A stretch of DNA of 64,000 nt from Polycyclovorans algicola TG408 (GTDB lineage: Bacteria > Pseudomonadota > Gammaproteobacteria > Nevskiales > Nevskiaceae): positions 1,792,830 through 1,856,829 of the forward strand of contig NZ_JOMH01000001.1 in the NCBI RefSeq assembly GCF_000711245.1, given 5' to 3'. The first letter of the stretch is position 1. Each line of letters opens with the position of its first letter. The translations under genes were made by a program, and so were the position numbers. Shown here piece by piece: positions 47,561 through 57,085 of this stretch. The notes under the pieces were generated by a model. The model saw only the letters and a program-made list of their open reading frames with translations. It did no database searches and was not told the origin of the DNA.

Positions 47561-49606
47561 ATGTCCGAATTCCCCAAAGTCGTTCGTCTTCATCACCGCG
47601 CCGACGAGGCGTTTCGACTGCAGTCCGATTGGGGGCCGGCAGGCGATCAGCCGACCGCCATCGCCAAGCTGGTCGAAGGGCTGGACGACGGCCTGCCGCA
47701 CCAGACGCTGCTGGGCGTCACCGGCTCGGGCAAGACCTTCACCATTGCCAACGTCATCGCCCAGGTGCAGCGACCGACCCTGATCATGGCGCCCAACAAG
47801 ACGTTGGCCGGGCAGTTGTACGGCGAGTTCAAGGAGTTCTTTCCGAACAACGCCGTCGAGTATTTCGTCAGCTACTACGACTATTACCAGCCCGAGGCCT
47901 ATGTGCCGTCCTCGGACACGTACATCGAGAAAGATTCGGCGATCAACGAGCACATCGAGCAGATGCGGCTGTCGGCGACCAAGGCGCTGATCACCCGCAA
48001 GGACGCCATCATCATCGCCAGTGTGTCGGCGATTTATGGCCTCGGTGACCCGGATGCCTATTTCCAGATGGTGCTGCACCTGATCAAGGGCGAACGCCTG
48101 CCGCAGCGCGACCTGATCAAGCAGCTTACTGCCATGCAGTACAGTCGCAATGAGGTGGCGCTGGAACGCGGCACCTACCGGGTGCGCGGCGAGATCATCG
48201 ACATTCACCCCGCCGAGTCCGACGACGAAGCGGTGCGGGTGGAGTTGTTCGACGACGAGATCGAGCAACTGAGCTTTTTCGACCCGCTCACCGGCGAGGT
48301 GAAGCGCAAGGTGCCGCGGCTCACGGTGTTTCCGAAATCGCACTACGTCACGCCGCGCGAGCGCACCCTGGGCATGATCGCGTCGATTCGCAGCGAGTTG
48401 CAGGAGCGCATCGCCCACTTCAAGCGGCTCGACAAATTGATCGAGGCGCAGCGCATCGAGCAGCGCACACTGTTTGATCTGGAGATGATTCAGGAGATCG
48501 GCTACTGCAAGGGCGTCGAGAACTACTCGCGCTATCTGTCAGGCCGTGGCCAGGGTCAGCCGCCGCCCACCTTGTTTGACTACCTGCCGCCCGATGCACT
48601 GGTGGTGCTGGACGAAAGTCACGTCACCGTGCCGCAGATTGGCGCCATGTACAAAGGCGACCGCAGCCGCAAGGAAACGCTGGTGGAGTTCGGCTTTCGC
48701 CTGCCGTCGGCGCTGGACAACCGGCCGCTGAAGTTCGAAGAGTTCGAGAAGATCTGTCCGCAGACGATTCACGTGTCGGCCACGCCGGGACCTTATGAAA
48801 TCGAGCACGCGCAGGGCGCGGTGGCCGAGCAGGTGGTGCGCCCCACCGGGCTGGTCGATCCCGAAATCGAAATACGCCCTGCCGGTTCGCAGGTTGATGA
48901 CGTGCTCGGTGAGATCAAGCTGCGCGCCGACCGCAAGGAGCGGGTGCTGATCACCGTGCTCACCAAGCGCATGGCCGAAGACCTGACCGACTATCTCAAC
49001 GACAACGGCGTGCGCGTGCGTTACATGCACTCCGATGTCGACACCGTGGAGCGCGCCGAGATCGTTCGCGACCTGCGCCTCGGCGTGTTTGACGTGCTGG
49101 TGGGCATCAACCTGCTGCGCGAGGGTCTGGACATTCCCGAAGTGTCGCTGGTGGCGATTCTCGATGCCGACAAGGAAGGTTTTCTGCGCTCCGAGCGGTC
49201 ATTGATCCAGACCATTGGCCGCGCCGCCCGTCACCTCACCGGCCGGGCGATTCTTTACGCCGACCGCATCACCGGCTCGATGCAGCGTGCCATTGATGAA
49301 ACCAACCGGCGCCGCGAAAAGCAGGTGGCCTTCAATCTCGAACACGGCATCACGCCCAAGGGCATCATTAAGCGCGTGCAAGATGTGATGCGGCTGGGCT
49401 ATGAAGACACCGCCGTGGCGCTGAAAGCCGCCGAGGCCAAGGCGCGTTACGACGTGCTGATTCCGCCCGAGCTGATGGCCAAGAAGATCAGCAAGCTGGA
49501 AAAAGAGATGAAGCAGGCGGCGTTGAACCTCGAATTCGAGAAGGCCGCCAAGCTGCGTGACGAGCTGCGCAAGCTGCGTGAACAGGCGATTGTTCATGCC
49601 GCCTGA
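47561..49606 (+). CDS. uvrB: Excinuclease ABC subunit B
   Basis: A 681-residue UvrB. The helicase core has '[11 protein letters not shown]' (Walker A), '[21 protein letters not shown]' (the beta-hairpin that clamps damaged DNA) and 'VVLDESHVT' (DESH box). Motifs '[10 protein letters not shown]', '[30 protein letters not shown]' and 'QTIGRAARH' follow. The C-terminal UVR domain is '[21 protein letters not shown]'. With UvrA it finds lesions and with UvrC it makes the dual incisions of nucleotide excision repair. ATG 47561 gives the usual start; the in-frame GTG 47555 is less likely. Complete. Confidence 0.98.
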   Translation: MSEFPKVVRLHHRADEAFRLQSDWGPAGDQPTAIAKLVEGLDDGLPHQTLLGVTGSGKTFTIANVIAQVQRPTLIMAPNKTLAGQLYGEFKEFFPNNAVEYFVSYYDYYQPEAYVPSSDTYIEKDSAINEHIEQMRLSATKALITRKDAIIIASVSAIYGLGDPDAYFQMVLHLIKGERLPQRDLIKQLTAMQYSRNEVALERGTYRVRGEIIDIHPAESDDEAVRVELFDDEIEQLSFFDPLTGEVKRKVPRLTVFPKSHYVTPRERTLGMIASIRSELQERIAHFKRLDKLIEAQRIEQRTLFDLEMIQEIGYCKGVENYSRYLSGRGQGQPPPTLFDYLPPDALVVLDESHVTVPQIGAMYKGDRSRKETLVEFGFRLPSALDNRPLKFEEFEKICPQTIHVSATPGPYEIEHAQGAVAEQVVRPTGLVDPEIEIRPAGSQVDDVLGEIKLRADRKERVLITVLTKRMAEDLTDYLNDNGVRVRYMHSDVDTVERAEIVRDLRLGVFDVLVGINLLREGLDIPEVSLVAILDADKEGFLRSERSLIQTIGRAARHLTGRAILYADRITGSMQRAIDETNRRREKQVAFNLEHGITPKGIIKRVQDVMRLGYEDTAVALKAAEAKARYDVLIPPELMAKKISKLEKEMKQAALNLEFEKAAKLRDELRKLREQAIVHAA

Positions 49607-49731
49607 CCCCTCTCTGATGGCGCGCTTCAGCAAGGTGTCATGCGGCGTCCGGACAATGGTTGCATGAGTGTTCATCTGAGCGCTCGGAGGGCCGCCGGCC
49701 CTTCTCTTTTGTCCTAGCCAAGGAGGTAGGT

Positions 49732-50028
49732 ATGTCATCCAACAACACCCAGGATCAGGCGAAGAAAGCGGCTGATGATGTGGCCCACAGCGGCAAGGCC
49801 GATCAGGCCAAGGGCCACGCCAAGGAAACGGCAGGTTCCGTCCGTGCAAAGGTCGGTAGCTTCATCGGTGATGAAGAGATGGAAGCCAAAGGCCGGATGC
49901 AGCAGGCCGAAGGCAAGGGTGATCGTCTGAAAGGCGAGATCAAGGAAAAGATTGAAGACGTGAAAGACCACGTCAAAGCCGGGGTCGACGCTGTGAAAGA
50001 GACGTTTGAAGAAGCCCGCAAAAAGTAG
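49732..50028 (+). CDS. CsbD-like stress protein
   Basis: A 98-residue, highly charged, probably helical protein rich in Lys, Ala, Asp and Glu. 'DEEMEAKGRMQQAEGKGDRLKGEIKEKIEDVKDHV' matches the CsbD pattern (MxxxGKxxQxxGxxKG...). CsbD proteins rise in stress or stationary phase; their mechanism is unknown. AAGGAGGT lies just before ATG 49732, so translation should be strong. A good terminator follows, making it a single-gene unit. Confidence 0.85.
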   Translation: MSSNNTQDQAKKAADDVAHSGKADQAKGHAKETAGSVRAKVGSFIGDEEMEAKGRMQQAEGKGDRLKGEIKEKIEDVKDHVKAGVDAVKETFEEARKK

Positions 50029-50046
50029 CGTCAAGGCGGTTCGAAA

Positions 50047-50074
50047 AAGCCACGGTTCCGCCGTGGCTTTTTTG
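50047..50074 (+). terminator. Intrinsic terminator after the CsbD-like gene
   Basis: GCCACGG (50050-50056) and CCGTGGC (50062-50068) form a seven-base stem extended by A-T pairs, with a five-base loop and a run of six T. Confidence 0.9.
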
Positions 50075-50192
50075 TGCGCCCGCGCGGCGGGACGCGGGAA
50101 CAGTATTCGCGGACGGCTGGACATGGCCCATCCGGAACGCAGGCACCACCGTATGGGTCTATGAACGCATTCAATTCTTGGGAGCACACGTT

Positions 50193-50726
50193 ATGCAGCG
50201 TCGCAATCTGATCGTCGGTGTTGGGGCGTTGGGCGGTTTGGCGATGGCCGGCTTCGGTTTGCCATTGGTTTGGGCGCGAGACGGGACGCCAGTCGCCAAG
50301 GGCGCCCAGGCCCCCTACGACCTTGACGCCGAAGGCTGGCAGTCGAGGCTGTCAAAGGCGGCCTACGACGTGCTGTTTGAGCACGACACCGAACGCCCCG
50401 GCACCAGCCCGCTGGATCGCGAGACGCGTGACGGGCAGTTCATCTGCGCTGCGTGCTATCTGCCGTTGTTCAGCTCGGCCCACAAATACGACAGCGGCAC
50501 CGGCTGGCCGAGCTTCTGGCAGCCGATCAGCGACGAGGTGCTGGGCACGCAAACCGACTTCAAGTTGATCCTGCCGCGCACCGAGTACCACTGCATTCGC
50601 TGCAAGGGTCATCAGGGTCACGTCTTTGATGACGGCCCCGAGCCCACCGGCAAGCGCTACTGCAATAACGGCGTCGCCCTGCAGTTTGTGCCCGAGGGCG
50701 AGGCATTACCGGAGTGGACGGCATGA
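50193..50726 (+). CDS. msrB: Peptide-methionine (R)-S-oxide reductase, exported
   Basis: A 177-residue MsrB with an N-terminal export signal 'MQRRNLIVGVGALGGLAMAG', whose double Arg and mild hydrophobicity suggest the Tat route. The catalytic domain has two zinc Cys pairs ('CAACY' and 'CIRCKG'), 'SGTGWPSFWQPI', and the catalytic Cys in 'GKRYCNNGVALQFVPE'; most MsrB proteins read RYC-[IV]-N-S there. It repairs the R form of oxidised Met in periplasmic proteins. GGGAG lies before ATG 50193. It overlaps msrA by four bases (ATGA), so the two stereospecific enzymes are made together. Confidence 0.93.
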   Translation: MQRRNLIVGVGALGGLAMAGFGLPLVWARDGTPVAKGAQAPYDLDAEGWQSRLSKAAYDVLFEHDTERPGTSPLDRETRDGQFICAACYLPLFSSAHKYDSGTGWPSFWQPISDEVLGTQTDFKLILPRTEYHCIRCKGHQGHVFDDGPEPTGKRYCNNGVALQFVPEGEALPEWTA

Positions 50727-51349
50727 TCGAGCAAAAGCGTTTTCTGAGTGGCCTGTTGGGTTTGGCACTTGCGCTCGGTAGCGCCCCCGGGCGGGCCCAG
50801 GCCGAAGGTGTGGCGGTACTCGCGGGGGGCTGTTTCTGGTGCATCGAACATGACTTGGAGAAACTCGAGGGCGTGAAGGATGTGGTCTCCGGCTATGCCG
50901 GCGGTCCGGCATCCAAGGCCAACTACAGCGCGGTGTCGACCGGTCGCAGCGGCCACATCGAAGTGGTTGAGGTGCGCTTTGACCCCGCAGTGATCAGTTA
51001 CGCGCAACTGCTCGACGTGTTCTGGCGGGAGGTCGATCCCACCGACGGGGGTGGCCAGTTCTGCGACCGAGGTCCGCAATACCGTACGGCCATCTTTGCC
51101 CTCGACGACGAACAGGCCGAGATCGCCAAGGCAAGCAAGGCGGCGCTGGACGACAGTGGCTGGTTGCCGGCGCCGATTGCCACCGAAATCCTGCCCGCTG
51201 CGACGTTCTACGAGGCCGAAGCCGGCCATCAGGACTACGCCGAACGCAACGCCCTGCGTTACAAGTACTACCGCTTCAGTTGCGGTCGCGACAAGCGCAT
51301 CGACGAGGTGTGGCAGAAGGCGCCGCCGCTGAAGGGCAGCGCGTCCTGA
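50723..51349 (+). CDS. msrA: Peptide-methionine (S)-S-oxide reductase, exported
   Basis: A 208-residue MsrA with a signal peptide (MIEQKRF, hydrophobic core, site after 'GRAQA'). 'VLAGGCFWCIEHDLEKLEGVKDVVSGYAGG' is the active-site block with the catalytic Cys of GCFWC; 'GGGQFCDRGPQYRTAIF' and 'EAGHQDYAERN' follow as usual. It reduces the S form of Met sulfoxide, complementing the exported MsrB. ATG 50723 overlaps the msrB stop; ATG 50714 is possible. Electron supply for a periplasmic pair is not coded nearby. Confidence 0.94.
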   Translation: MIEQKRFLSGLLGLALALGSAPGRAQAEGVAVLAGGCFWCIEHDLEKLEGVKDVVSGYAGGPASKANYSAVSTGRSGHIEVVEVRFDPAVISYAQLLDVFWREVDPTDGGGQFCDRGPQYRTAIFALDDEQAEIAKASKAALDDSGWLPAPIATEILPAATFYEAEAGHQDYAERNALRYKYYRFSCGRDKRIDEVWQKAPPLKGSAS

Positions 51350-52071
51350 AGCGGTAAACCAGACGCGGTCGGGTCTGAGGTCGTCATCCCGGCAGCTGGA
51401 GGAATCCTGGGTTTGGACCAGGGTGCACCTTTGTGAGATGAAACGGTCGTCGAGCAGGTTGTTGATGCGGGCCTTGTAGGTCAGTGCATCCGTGACGGTG
51501 CGTGCAGCGCCGAGGAAGAACAGGGCGCAATCCTTGCACTGGCGCGTCTCACCGGTTTCGGCGTTGGTTTCGCTGCAGCGGTTGTGGTGCTCTGGCGAAA
51601 CCCACGAAAGCCCAGCGCAGTCCGGCCCGGTTCGATGTCGGCGCAGGGTTGCCCGGGTGAGGCAATTTGTCGGCTGACACGGCTTTCACCCGTGGCGATC
51701 TTTCCTTGAAGCGGGCCATGAACACCGTCGCATCGGCGTCTTAACCCGCCGCAGGGGCCTCAGCATTCGCCGCAGTCTGGGTTGACGCCGCTCTTGACGG
51801 TCAGGTGGTCGTAGCGGGTCCACATTTGACAGCGCCGAGCGAACCCAATGCGACTGGCGCAGGGTTTTCAGCCATGCGGCGCGCCGAACGAGAAGAAGCT
51901 TGGGAGGTGGACATGCGAAGAGTTCAATAAGTGATCGAGTCGACAAAAACGAACGAAACGCAATAGCAATAAAGAGGCTGGAATCGTTCTGAGATAAAGC
52001 ACTTGGCTCGCAGACTGCATCTTACACAGCGAGGGGCTAGAATCCGCGCCCCTTTACCTGGGTATCGATCC
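51350..52071 (+). other. 722-base gap, probably decayed sequence
   Basis: No intact gene is supported. On the minus strand about 51350-51640 is an open stretch with protein-like content, including 'HNRCSETNAETGETRQCKDC', but without a plausible start. 51650-51900 has similar short pieces broken by stops. It may be a worn gene or mobile remnant of a family I do not recognise. A degenerate CGTCATCCCGGCA repeat half lies near 51380. The last 100 bases should hold the nhaD promoter, but no convincing pair was found. Confidence 0.45.
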
Positions 52072-53550
52072 ATGTCGCGAGTTTTGATGGGGTTTGTTTT
52101 GTTTGCATCGGCCTTGATTCCAGGCCTTGCGCTGGCCGCCGTGGCGCCCGAAAACGGACCGGATCTGACGCAGCACTGGATCGGCTTTCTCTGCATCGGC
52201 CTGTTCATCGCCGCCTACACCCTGGTGGTGATGGAAGAGTGGATTCACCTGCGCAAATCCATCCCGGTGTTGATCGCGGCGGCGCTGATCTGGATTCTTA
52301 TCGGCGTGGCCTACGCCGGCGCCGGCGATACCGAGACGGTCAGCAACACGGTGCGCCACAGCCTGCTGGAATATGCCGAGCTGTTCCTGTTCCTGCTGGT
52401 GGCGATGACCTACATCAACACCTTGGACGAGCGCGGTGTGTTCGACGCGCTGCGCGGCTGGCTGGTGTCGCGCGGCTTTTCGCTGCGCACCCTGTTCTGG
52501 TTGACCGGCACCCTCGCGTACTTCATTTCACCGGTGGCCGACAACATGACCACCGCACTGGTCATGGCCTCGGTGGCCATGGCGGTGGGCAAGGGCTATC
52601 CGACCTTTGTGGTGGTGGCGTGTATCAACATTGTGGTGGCGGCCAACGCCGGCGGCGCGTGGAGCCCGTTCGGCGACATCACGACCCTCATGGTCTGGCA
52701 GAAGGGCATCTTCCCGGCGCATGAGTTTCTGGTGCTGTTCCTGCCGTCGCTGGTCAGTTGGCTGATTCCGGCCACGATCATGTCGCTGAGTCTGCCCAAG
52801 GCGACGCCGGAGCCGCTGAAGGAGCGGCCGGTGGTGGCGTTTGGCGGCTACTTCATCATCTTCATGTTCATCGGCACCATCGCCACCACGGTGGCGCTGC
52901 ACAGCTTTCTGCACCTGCCGCCGGTGCTCGGCATGATGGGCGGACTGGGCGCACTGATGCTGATGAGCTACGTGCTGAATCGCATCGGAAAGGGCGCCAT
53001 GCGCCATCAGATGATGGACCAGGGCGCTTTTGGTGAGACGGGCAATGATGAGCCGCGCCCAAGCGTGCCGGGGCAGCAGCCGCGCCTCAACACCTTCAAC
53101 CAGGTGGCACGTTCGGAGTGGGACACCCTGCTGTTCTTCTACGGCATCATCATGTGCGTCGGCGGTTTGGGCACGCTGGGGTATCTGGCCATCGGCTCCG
53201 AACTGCTCTACGTCGATCTGGGCGCCACGCCGGCCAACATTCTGGTCGGCATCATCTCGGCGGTGATCGACAACATTCCGGTGATGTTCGCGGTGCTGAC
53301 GATGTTCCCCGACATGAGCGACGGCCAGTGGCTGCTGGTCACGTTGACCGCCGGCATCGGCGGATCGCTGCTGTCCATCGGCTCGGCGGCCGGCGTTGCG
53401 GTGATGGGCGCGGCACGCGGGCAATACACCTTCTTTGGCCACCTGAAGTGGACCTGGGCCATCGCCCTCGGCTACGCCGCCGGCATTGCGCTGCACTTCT
53501 GGATCAACGCCGAGTACTTCGAGATTTTCCGCCACGGCGTATCGCCGTAG
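52072..53550 (+). CDS. nhaD: Na+/H+ antiporter NhaD
   Basis: A 492-residue membrane protein of the ion-transporter superfamily, NhaD type. A cleavable-looking N-terminal helix ('MSRVLMGFVLFASALIPGLALA') is followed by about twelve helices. 'FLFLLVAMTYINTLDERGVFDALRGWL', 'TGTLAYFISPVADNMTTALVMASVAMAVG', 'NAGGAWSPFGDITTLMVW' and 'IGGSLLSIGSAAGVAVMGAARG' are typical. It expels Na+ (or Li+) in exchange for protons at the inner membrane, common in marine and alkaliphilic bacteria. ATG 52072 is the family start. It converges with the SDR gene, 7 bases apart, with no clear terminator between. Confidence 0.95.
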   Translation: MSRVLMGFVLFASALIPGLALAAVAPENGPDLTQHWIGFLCIGLFIAAYTLVVMEEWIHLRKSIPVLIAAALIWILIGVAYAGAGDTETVSNTVRHSLLEYAELFLFLLVAMTYINTLDERGVFDALRGWLVSRGFSLRTLFWLTGTLAYFISPVADNMTTALVMASVAMAVGKGYPTFVVVACINIVVAANAGGAWSPFGDITTLMVWQKGIFPAHEFLVLFLPSLVSWLIPATIMSLSLPKATPEPLKERPVVAFGGYFIIFMFIGTIATTVALHSFLHLPPVLGMMGGLGALMLMSYVLNRIGKGAMRHQMMDQGAFGETGNDEPRPSVPGQQPRLNTFNQVARSEWDTLLFFYGIIMCVGGLGTLGYLAIGSELLYVDLGATPANILVGIISAVIDNIPVMFAVLTMFPDMSDGQWLLVTLTAGIGGSLLSIGSAAGVAVMGAARGQYTFFGHLKWTWAIALGYAAGIALHFWINAEYFEIFRHGVSP

Positions 53551-53557
53551 TCCCGAG

Positions 53558-54334
53558 TCACTGTGCGGTGTAGCCGCCGTCGATGACCAGCTCGGAGCCA
53601 GTAACGAATTTCGATTCGTCGCTGGCAAGGTAGAGAATGCCGTAGGCCACATCGTTCGGTTCGCCGACGTAGCCGATGGGATGTTTGGCATCGAGCGTCT
53701 TGCGACCTTCGTCAACATCGCCAATGGTGGCGAGGGCGCCCGACACCATTGGGGTCCAGATGTAGCCGGGATGCACAGAATTGACCCGCACCTTGTAGCC
53801 CGATTGGCCGCAATGCAGCGCCGCCGATTTGGAGAACAGGCGCACGCCGCCTTTGCTGGCGTTGTAGGCCGCAAGATTTGCATCGGCGACCAGGCCCATG
53901 GCCGACGAAATATTGATGATCGAGCCCACCCCGTCCTTCATCGCCTTGATGCCGTGCTGGGTTCCCAGATAAACGGCATCGAGGTTCACCGACAGCACAT
54001 TGCGCCAGTCGTCCAGCGGCGTGTCTTCGGCAGACCCGAAAATGGCGATGCCGGCACTGTTGACCAGCACATGCAGGCCGCCCAGCTTTTTCTTGACTTG
54101 GGCGATCACCTTGGGCCAGCGGGTTTCGTCAGTCACATCTTGCTGGATGAAGATGGCCTCACCGCCGGCCTTGTTGATGGCGGCGGCCACGGCCTTGCCG
54201 GCCTTGGTGTCCAAATCGCTGACGGCGATCTTGGCGCCTTCACGCGCCAGTAAATGGGCCGTTGCTTCGCCGAGGCCTTTACCGCCGCCGGTGATCAGCG
54301 CCACCTTGCCTGCCACACGTCCGTTAGACGCCAT
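53558..54334 (-). CDS. Short-chain dehydrogenase/reductase
   Basis: A 258-residue classical SDR. 'VALITGGGKGLGEATAHLL' binds the cofactor, an Asp after strand 2 ('IAVSDLDTK') suggests NAD over NADP, 'NSAGIAIFG' follows, Ser of 'IINISSAMGL' and Tyr-Lys of 'AYNASKGGVRLFS' form the active site, and 'SVHPGYIWTPMV' and 'TGSELVIDGGYTAQ' close the pattern. The substrate is open; cyclic alcohol or hydroxysteroid dehydrogenases look similar. The start at 54334 has GGAG nine bases before it. The frame runs open to 54592 but that part overlaps the NlpC gene in another frame. Confidence 0.9.
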   Translation of the reverse strand: MASNGRVAGKVALITGGGKGLGEATAHLLAREGAKIAVSDLDTKAGKAVAAAINKAGGEAIFIQQDVTDETRWPKVIAQVKKKLGGLHVLVNSAGIAIFGSAEDTPLDDWRNVLSVNLDAVYLGTQHGIKAMKDGVGSIINISSAMGLVADANLAAYNASKGGVRLFSKSAALHCGQSGYKVRVNSVHPGYIWTPMVSGALATIGDVDEGRKTLDAKHPIGYVGEPNDVAYGILYLASDESKFVTGSELVIDGGYTAQ

Positions 54335-54407
54335 CTTGTTTCTCCGTGCATGTTGTCGTGAGTGCACGGCGATAGTGCCCCAGCGTCGGAGAATTGAAGC
54401 CCCCTCA

Positions 54408-54872
54408 CTAGGGTAGGACGCGCACCGTTTTGAGTCGCCGCTTCTGCCACCAGTCACTGTCGATGCGGGCGATCTCCACGGTGCGGCCCGGCGCAGGTGC
54501 GTGCACACCGCGGCCATCGCCGATGTCGACCACCACGTGATGACCGCCGTTGATGCGGAAGAACTGCAGGTCGCCCGGGCGTGCATCGCCAACGCGGATC
54601 GACCGGCCCACCTTCATCTGCTGGGCGGCCGTGCGCGGCAGTTGAATGCCGGCATCGGCGTACACGTGCAGGGCCAGACCACTGCAGTCGAAGCCGGCGC
54701 CGTCACCGCCACCGTAGCGATACGGCCGGCCGATCTGGCCCAGCGTTTCGACCAAGATCTGCTGGCGCAGCGCGTGGGTGGCCGGACTGTCGGGCGGCGA
54801 GCGGCCGGCGCCACCGGTCCAGGCGCAGCCGGCCAGGAAGGCCGCTAAAAGCAGGACGCAACAGACTTTCAC
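54408..54872 (-). CDS. NlpC/P60 cell-wall peptidase lipoprotein
   Basis: A 154-residue lipoprotein. The start 'MKVCCVLLLAAFLAGC' has the lipobox LAGC. The NlpC/P60 domain has 'GRPYRYGGGDGAGFDCSGLALHVY' with the catalytic Cys, 'LPRTAAQQMKVG', and the His of 'GGHHVVVDIGDGRGVHAP'. Members cut stem peptides of peptidoglycan between D-Glu and the diamino acid. GTG 54872 is preferred over GTG 54896: it gives a compact signal peptide right after the HIT stop. The long frame upstream to 55274 is a shadow of the HIT gene. Confidence 0.88.
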   Translation of the reverse strand: MKVCCVLLLAAFLAGCAWTGGAGRSPPDSPATHALRQQILVETLGQIGRPYRYGGGDGAGFDCSGLALHVYADAGIQLPRTAAQQMKVGRSIRVGDARPGDLQFFRINGGHHVVVDIGDGRGVHAPAPGRTVEIARIDSDWWQKRRLKTVRVLP

Positions 54873-54880
54873 CGACCCGC

Positions 54881-55222
54881 TTAGCCGGGTGGCCACTTGA
54901 GCGGTCGCCCCGCCAGGATGTGCAGGTGCAGGTGAAACACCGACTGCCCGGCCTCGGCGCCGTTGTTGACCACCACACGAAAGGCCCCACCAAAACCCTC
55001 GGCCTCGGCGATTTTGTTGGCCGTCAACATCAGGTGGCCGAGCAGCGCCTGATCCTCGACCGTGGCGTCGCAGAGTCGGGGGATGGGCTTGCGGGGAATC
55101 ACCAGGATATGCACCGGCGCACCGGGGTTGATGTCGCGAAACGCGAGGCAATGCTCGTCTTCGAAGACGATGGTGGCCGGCAGTTCGCGGTCGATAATTT
55201 TCTGGAAAAGGGTCTTGGCCAT
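54881..55222 (-). CDS. hinT: HIT-family nucleotide hydrolase (HinT-like)
   Basis: A 113-residue HIT protein of the HinT branch. 'TLFQKIIDRELPATIVFEDEHCLAFRDINPGAPVHILVIPRKPI' and the histidine triad 'SVFHLHLHILAGRPLKWPPG' are complete. HinT cleaves adenosine phosphoramidates and acyl-adenylates in the cytoplasm. It lies upstream of the NlpC gene on the same strand and is divergent from msbA, with 42 bases between their starts. Confidence 0.93.
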   Translation of the reverse strand: MAKTLFQKIIDRELPATIVFEDEHCLAFRDINPGAPVHILVIPRKPIPRLCDATVEDQALLGHLMLTANKIAEAEGFGGAFRVVVNNGAEAGQSVFHLHLHILAGRPLKWPPG

Positions 55223-55264
55223 GAGGTCTCGGAGCGGTCGGGCTCGGGGTCTGATTTGGGGCCG

Positions 55265-57085
55265 ATGCTACCATTGCCGCCCGATGAAACCGACCTGCTG
55301 ATGGCCCGCAAACTGCTCTCTCCCGCTGCCGACGACCTGCGCCCCTGGTCGGTCTATCGACGCCTGCTGGGCTACTCGCTGGTGCACTGGCGGGTGCTGA
55401 TCGTGGCGGTGTTGTTCACCGCCGTCTTCGCGGTGGTGGACGCCAGCTTTGCGGCCTTGGTCAAGCCCCTGCTGGACGAGGCCTTTGTCGCCAAGGACGA
55501 AGCCTTTATCCGCTGGATGCCGGTGATGATCATCGCGCTGTTTTTTGTTCGCGGCATCTCGGCATTTGCCTCCACTTATGGCATGGCGTGGGTGGCGCGC
55601 CGCATCATCATGGCCTTGCGCGGCCAGCTTTATGGCCATCTGCTGCGGCTGCCGGTGAGCTACTTTGACGTCACCACGCCGGGTCAGGTGATCTCGCGAC
55701 TGACCTACCACGTCGAACAGGTGGCCGACGCGGTCACCGGGGTTTTGACCACGGTGCTCAAGCAGGGCTTGACCGTGGTTGCGCTGCTGGCGGTGATGCT
55801 GTGGCTCAACTGGCAGTTGACGCTGTTCGCGTTTGCGGTGATGCCGTTCATCGCCCTGGTGGTGCGCTACGTGAGTAAGCGTTTTCGCAAGATCAGCGGT
55901 CACGTGCAGCAGAGCGTCAGCGATGTCACCGATGCGGCTGAAGAGTCGGTGTCGGGTCAGCGTCTGATCAAGCTGGCCAACGCGCAAGCCCATGAAAGTC
56001 AGGAATTCGAGGCGCTCAACAACCGCAACCGGCAGTTGATGATGAAGGTGTCGGCCACCCAGGCGGGCAGCTCGGCGACGATCCAGTTCGTCGCATCCTG
56101 GGCGGTGGCGGCCATCATTTATTTCGCCACCACGCCAGGCATGATCGAGACCATGACCGCGGGCACCTTCGCCGCGTTCATGCTGGCGATGATGTCGCTG
56201 CTGCAGCCGATCAAAAGCATGGGCAACCTCAATGAGCGCCTGCAGCGCGGCATTGCCGCGGGCACCGAACTGTTTCGCACGCTCAACGTCGCCCAGGAGC
56301 CGCAGGGCGGCACACGCACCCTTGACCGTGCCCGGGGTGAGGTGGTGTTCGACGACGTGAAATTTCGCTACCGACCCGAGCTTGAGCCGGTGCTGCATGG
56401 CGTGAGTCTGCACATCCAGCCCGGCGAAACGGTGGCCTTTGTCGGCCGCTCGGGCAGCGGCAAGTCGACGCTGTTGGCATTGATGCCGCGCTTCTACGAT
56501 CCCAGCGACGGGCGCATCACCCTCGACGGCCACGACCTGCGCGATTACACCGTCAATGCGCTGCGCAGCCAGATTGCGCTGGTTGATCAGCATGTGCGGC
56601 TTTTCAACGCCAGCGTCGCCGACAACATTGCCTATGGCCAGCAGCCACGCCCCGACGCCGCCGCCATCGAACAGGCCGCGCGCGATGCCAATGCCTGGGA
56701 CTTCATCGCCGCCCTGCCGCAGGGGCTGGACACCCTCATCGGTCCGAACGGCCTGCAACTTTCGGGCGGCCAGCGGCAGCGGCTGGCCATTGCCCGGGCG
56801 CTGCTCAAGGACGCGCCGCTGCTGATTCTTGACGAAGCCACCTCGGCGCTGGACACCGAGTCCGAGCGGCTGGTGCAGGCCGCGCTGGACCGCTTGGTCA
56901 CCGGACGCACAACCTTGGTGATTGCCCATCGTTTGTCGACCATCCAGAGCGCTGATCGCATTGTGGTGATGCAGGACGGGCGGGTCGTGGAAGTCGGCAC
57001 CCATCCCGAATTGCTCGCCAGGAACGGCGTGTATGCAGCGCTGCACCAGATGCAGTTCAAGACCGACGATGTCGACGCGGCTTGA
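55265..57085 (+). CDS. msbA: Lipid A/phospholipid ABC exporter
   Basis: A 606-residue ABC half-transporter: six membrane helices in residues 35-320, then the ATPase. 'FVGRSGSGKSTLLALMPRFYDP' is Walker A, 'LSGGQRQRLAIARALL' the signature, 'LLILDEATSALDTESE' Walker B and 'VIAHRLSTI' the switch His. As a dimer it flips lipid A-core across the inner membrane. lpxK overlaps its end, the usual order in gammaproteobacteria. ATG 55265 is used; ATG 55301 would give 594 residues and is equally possible. Confidence 0.95.
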   Translation: MLPLPPDETDLLMARKLLSPAADDLRPWSVYRRLLGYSLVHWRVLIVAVLFTAVFAVVDASFAALVKPLLDEAFVAKDEAFIRWMPVMIIALFFVRGISAFASTYGMAWVARRIIMALRGQLYGHLLRLPVSYFDVTTPGQVISRLTYHVEQVADAVTGVLTTVLKQGLTVVALLAVMLWLNWQLTLFAFAVMPFIALVVRYVSKRFRKISGHVQQSVSDVTDAAEESVSGQRLIKLANAQAHESQEFEALNNRNRQLMMKVSATQAGSSATIQFVASWAVAAIIYFATTPGMIETMTAGTFAAFMLAMMSLLQPIKSMGNLNERLQRGIAAGTELFRTLNVAQEPQGGTRTLDRARGEVVFDDVKFRYRPELEPVLHGVSLHIQPGETVAFVGRSGSGKSTLLALMPRFYDPSDGRITLDGHDLRDYTVNALRSQIALVDQHVRLFNASVADNIAYGQQPRPDAAAIEQAARDANAWDFIAALPQGLDTLIGPNGLQLSGGQRQRLAIARALLKDAPLLILDEATSALDTESERLVQAALDRLVTGRTTLVIAHRLSTIQSADRIVVMQDGRVVEVGTHPELLARNGVYAALHQMQFKTDDVDAA

